Positions 62,237 to 64,000 of a stretch of 64,000 nucleotides of DNA are shown here, piece by piece. The stretch lies in contig JAHDXO010000013.1 in NCBI GenBank assembly GCA_023382975.1, forward strand, positions 1-64,000. Direction: 5' to 3'. The notes beneath the pieces are model-generated. The model did no database searches and was not told where the DNA came from. It saw only the letters and a list, made by a program, of their open reading frames with translations. Source of the stretch: Pirellulaceae bacterium (GTDB lineage: Bacteria > Planctomycetota > Planctomycetia > Pirellulales > Pirellulaceae). A program made the position numbers and the translations under genes. Numbering within the stretch: the stretch's first letter is position 1; each line of letters starts with the position of its first letter.

Positions 62237-62674
62237 TTATCCGCAATTCGGAAGTTGACGCGACGCCGAATGGCGACCGTTGATGATCCACGCACACGCC
62301 GACACGACGAGAGCGGGAGTCATTAACGGGCAGTAGCGAAGTACCGACATCGAAGCGGCAACGGGAAGCAAAAGCATCGTGATCGTCATCGCAACTTGCG
62401 CCATCACCGCACCTGCGCCGAATCGAGCACCAAGCCTCGGTGATACGGCAGAGGCAATGGTCTGCCCGATGAGGTGAAGGACATTTACGATGAGCACGAT
62501 CGTCAGAAGAGACCAGGGCAGAACGTGGCCCGGCAGTATCAGCAGACAGAGCCATACGATGGCAGACGCCGCAGATACCCATGCGACCAACCGCGAGGCG
62601 TCCGCCGGACGAGTCTTGCAACACACTTCGTCCGATTCCGGCCGTCTGTATGACGGTGAAGGCGCTATGGTCAT
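62237..62674 (-). CDS. four-helix membrane protein
   Basis: A 145-residue protein with four hydrophobic helices (AWVSAASAIVWLCLLIL, WSLLTIVLIVNVLHLIG, GAGAVMAQVAMTITMLLL, and PLMTPALVVSACAWIING). No family is recognised. The start MTIAPSPSYRRPE was chosen over a longer frame that would run through non-coding upstream sequence. A minus-strand terminator lies downstream. Confidence 0.6.
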   Translation of the reverse strand: MTIAPSPSYRRPESDEVCCKTRPADASRLVAWVSAASAIVWLCLLILPGHVLPWSLLTIVLIVNVLHLIGQTIASAVSPRLGARFGAGAVMAQVAMTITMLLLPVAASMSVLRYCPLMTPALVVSACAWIINGRHSASRQLPNCG

Positions 62675-63343
62675 GTCAGTCGGTCCTTTATCTGAGGAAC
62701 GGAAACTCGAAGCGGATAACGTAAAGGTTTCTATCCCGCTGGCTGCCGGAGAAATGCCTTTGCGTCGGTGGGCACAGTTCCCGGGAGCGTGCGGGATAGA
62801 AAGCAGTTGGACTCCAGCCGCGGAGCTGCGGCGGCTATGCACTTTTTTTACCGCGGCACCGTCCGCACTTCAGCACGGTAACCGGCCTCGGGTGCGGAAG
62901 TCAAGTACCAGAGTGCGGGATTTCCCGCGATTCCTCGGCGATCGTGGCCCGAACGGCGCGGACGGGGTGTGCCGAGCGGAAGACGATCGTGGGGAAGATG
63001 CTGGTGGCGCGGGCGGCGGGAAGAACCCGAAGTACCGCTCGGGAATTTCGCGATACCCGCTTGGAGAAAGAGCTGAGAACCACGCGAGCCGACGCCGCAT
63101 GTCAGGAGTTCCAAACCTGGAGCGATCGGGCAGGGCAGGTCGTCGAGTTCGAATCCCGATGCCTGGGGCTTCGCTGCTCGCCGGACTGTCAGCGCCCGAT
63201 CCGATTTCCGGGCAGGGTCTGCTTGACACTGCGTTGGCGATGGGCGACGATTGGATTCCGCTTGCGTCGGATTCCGGCTTGCGTCCGCAATCCGGATCTC
63301 CCGCCAAGTTCCTGCCCATCCATCCTTGCAACGGAGAATCGTT
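62675..63343. other. intergenic, inverted repeat
   Basis: No gene is recognised. TTTCTATCCCGC near 62728 and GCGGGATAGAAA near 62791 form a perfect 12-bp inverted pair about 50 bp apart, and a smaller GCGGGA..TCCCGC palindrome lies near 62918-62931. Confidence 0.5.
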
Positions 63344-64000
63344 ATGCCGGACAAAGCGTCTCTCTCGCGTCGCCGATTCCTCAAGACCGCAGCCGGGGCC
63401 AGTGCCCTGGCGGCCGCGCCGTATTTCGTGCCCGCTTCCGCGCTGGGCAAAGGCGGCGCGGTGGCGCCGAGCGATCGGATCGTGGTCGGCGGCATCGGCA
63501 TCCAGCATCGCGGCATGCACGATCTCCGCTGGATGATGAGGAATGCGGACGTGCAGTTCGTCGCTATCTGCGACTTGCAGCAGAAGCAGCGGCTGGCGGT
63601 CAAAGACGCCGTGGACAGTCACTACGGCACGAAGGATTGTGCCATGTACCCCGAGATCAACGAATTCCTGGAAGCTCGGCCGGATATCGACGCGGTGCTG
63701 ATCGCCACGGGGGACCGCTGGCACGCGCTGGCCTCCATCCTGGCCATGCGGGCGGGGAAGGACGTGTACACCGAGAAGCCTTCGTGCATGACGATTGCCG
63801 AGGGGCGTGCCGTGGTCGAGACGGCTCGTCGCTACGGCCGCGTCTATCAGACCGGCACGCAGCGGTTGAGCGAGCCAAATCATGTGTTCTGCATCGAGAT
63901 GGCTCGGACCGGCCGTCTCGGCGAGATCCACACGGCCTACGCCCATATCGCCCCGTGGGACGCGGCCGAGATGCGTCACGACTGGTTGCCGGCCGTGGAA
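63344..64000 (+). CDS. Gfo/Idh/MocA-family oxidoreductase (partial)
   Basis: The first 219 residues of a Tat-exported NAD(P)-dependent oxidoreductase; it runs off the window. The signal is KASLSRRRFLKTAAGASALAAAP. The Rossmann N-terminus reads SDRIVVGGIGIQHRGMHDL, then VQFVAICDLQQKQR and the family motif GKDVYTEKPSCMTIAEGRAV (with the EKP lysine). Such proteins in planctomycetes are often linked to sugar metabolism. GGAG precedes the ATG. Confidence 0.9.
   Translation, partial: MPDKASLSRRRFLKTAAGASALAAAPYFVPASALGKGGAVAPSDRIVVGGIGIQHRGMHDLRWMMRNADVQFVAICDLQQKQRLAVKDAVDSHYGTKDCAMYPEINEFLEARPDIDAVLIATGDRWHALASILAMRAGKDVYTEKPSCMTIAEGRAVVETARRYGRVYQTGTQRLSEPNHVFCIEMARTGRLGEIHTAYAHIAPWDAAEMRHDWLPAVE

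Noticed and set aside
63128..63160. tRNA T-arm-like GTTCGAATCC
   Set aside because: The T-stem does not pair fully and no D-arm, anticodon arm or acceptor stem surrounds it.

Overview
The window reads as a chromosomal segment of a GC-rich planctomycete, most likely from the Pirellulales side of the phylum. This is inferred from gene content, not from a marker gene. Indicators are a DUF1559 prepilin-like protein, an ECF sigma gene next to a zinc-finger Ser/Thr kinase, paired CRTAC1 (FG-GAP plus ASPIC/UnbV) proteins with TPR partners, a Tat-exported Gfo/Idh/MocA oxidoreductase, a type I sulfatase and GH127/GH43-like secreted enzymes, a YdjY protein and many exported hypotheticals.

Layout. 1-1642 has no convincing gene. 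It holds four copies of a 37-bp direct repeat, three of them followed by a perfect dyad of changing sequence, further isolated dyads, and exactly the 5' 38 nt of a tRNA-Arg(CCT) gene with its 3' half missing; it looks like the edge of an integrated or rearranged element. 1643-6348 is core metabolism: an M20 deacylase, a MazG-like pyrophosphohydrolase, and a tight minus-strand operon rpe, pseudo-phosphatase, accD, Ser/Thr kinase. 6653-12840 holds lineage hypotheticals, including a HELWH metallopeptidase-like protein and a cysteine-rich lipoprotein. 13126-15778 is a small island: a truncated copy of the gntP 3' end, an IS3-type transposase remnant and the two-gene TcmP / phage Gp37-Gp68 unit, ending at the intact gntP. 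17301-21136 has MscS, an anti-sigma-finger kinase and an ECF sigma factor.

21396-28969 has an SMC-like protein with both ATPase motifs degraded and two DUF4332 domains, then secreted proteins. 29166-33743 holds an exported O-methyltransferase-like protein and a signalling/transport trio (histidine kinase, BCCT transporter, response regulator with PP2C output). 33983-36582 is a MacA/MacB-like adaptor with C-terminal EF-hands and its ATPase, with no permease beside it. 36806-38227 is a DUF1559 gene and a small lipoprotein. 38307-45690 is a divergent TPR/CRTAC1 cluster.

45722-56261 combines a Uma2 nuclease-like protein and a secreted FG-GAP protein with a carbohydrate block: a mannonate-dehydratase-like enolase, GH127, an unknown secreted protein, and on the other strand a GH43/32-like protein overlapping a sulfatase. 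Together these suggest breakdown of a sulfated, arabinose-containing glycan. 56490-58409 is a four-gene operon with three 4-nt overlaps: two Spy-like sensors, an ECF sigma factor and a small membrane anti-sigma candidate. 58410-63343 is gene-poor, with a composite inverted-repeat element, small membrane proteins and a ParE-type toxin-antitoxin pair. The window ends inside a Tat-exported oxidoreductase.

Miniature inverted repeats (75-77 bp hairpins, CAGGCTGCCAGCCTG palindromes, composite elements) are scattered through the intergenic spaces.
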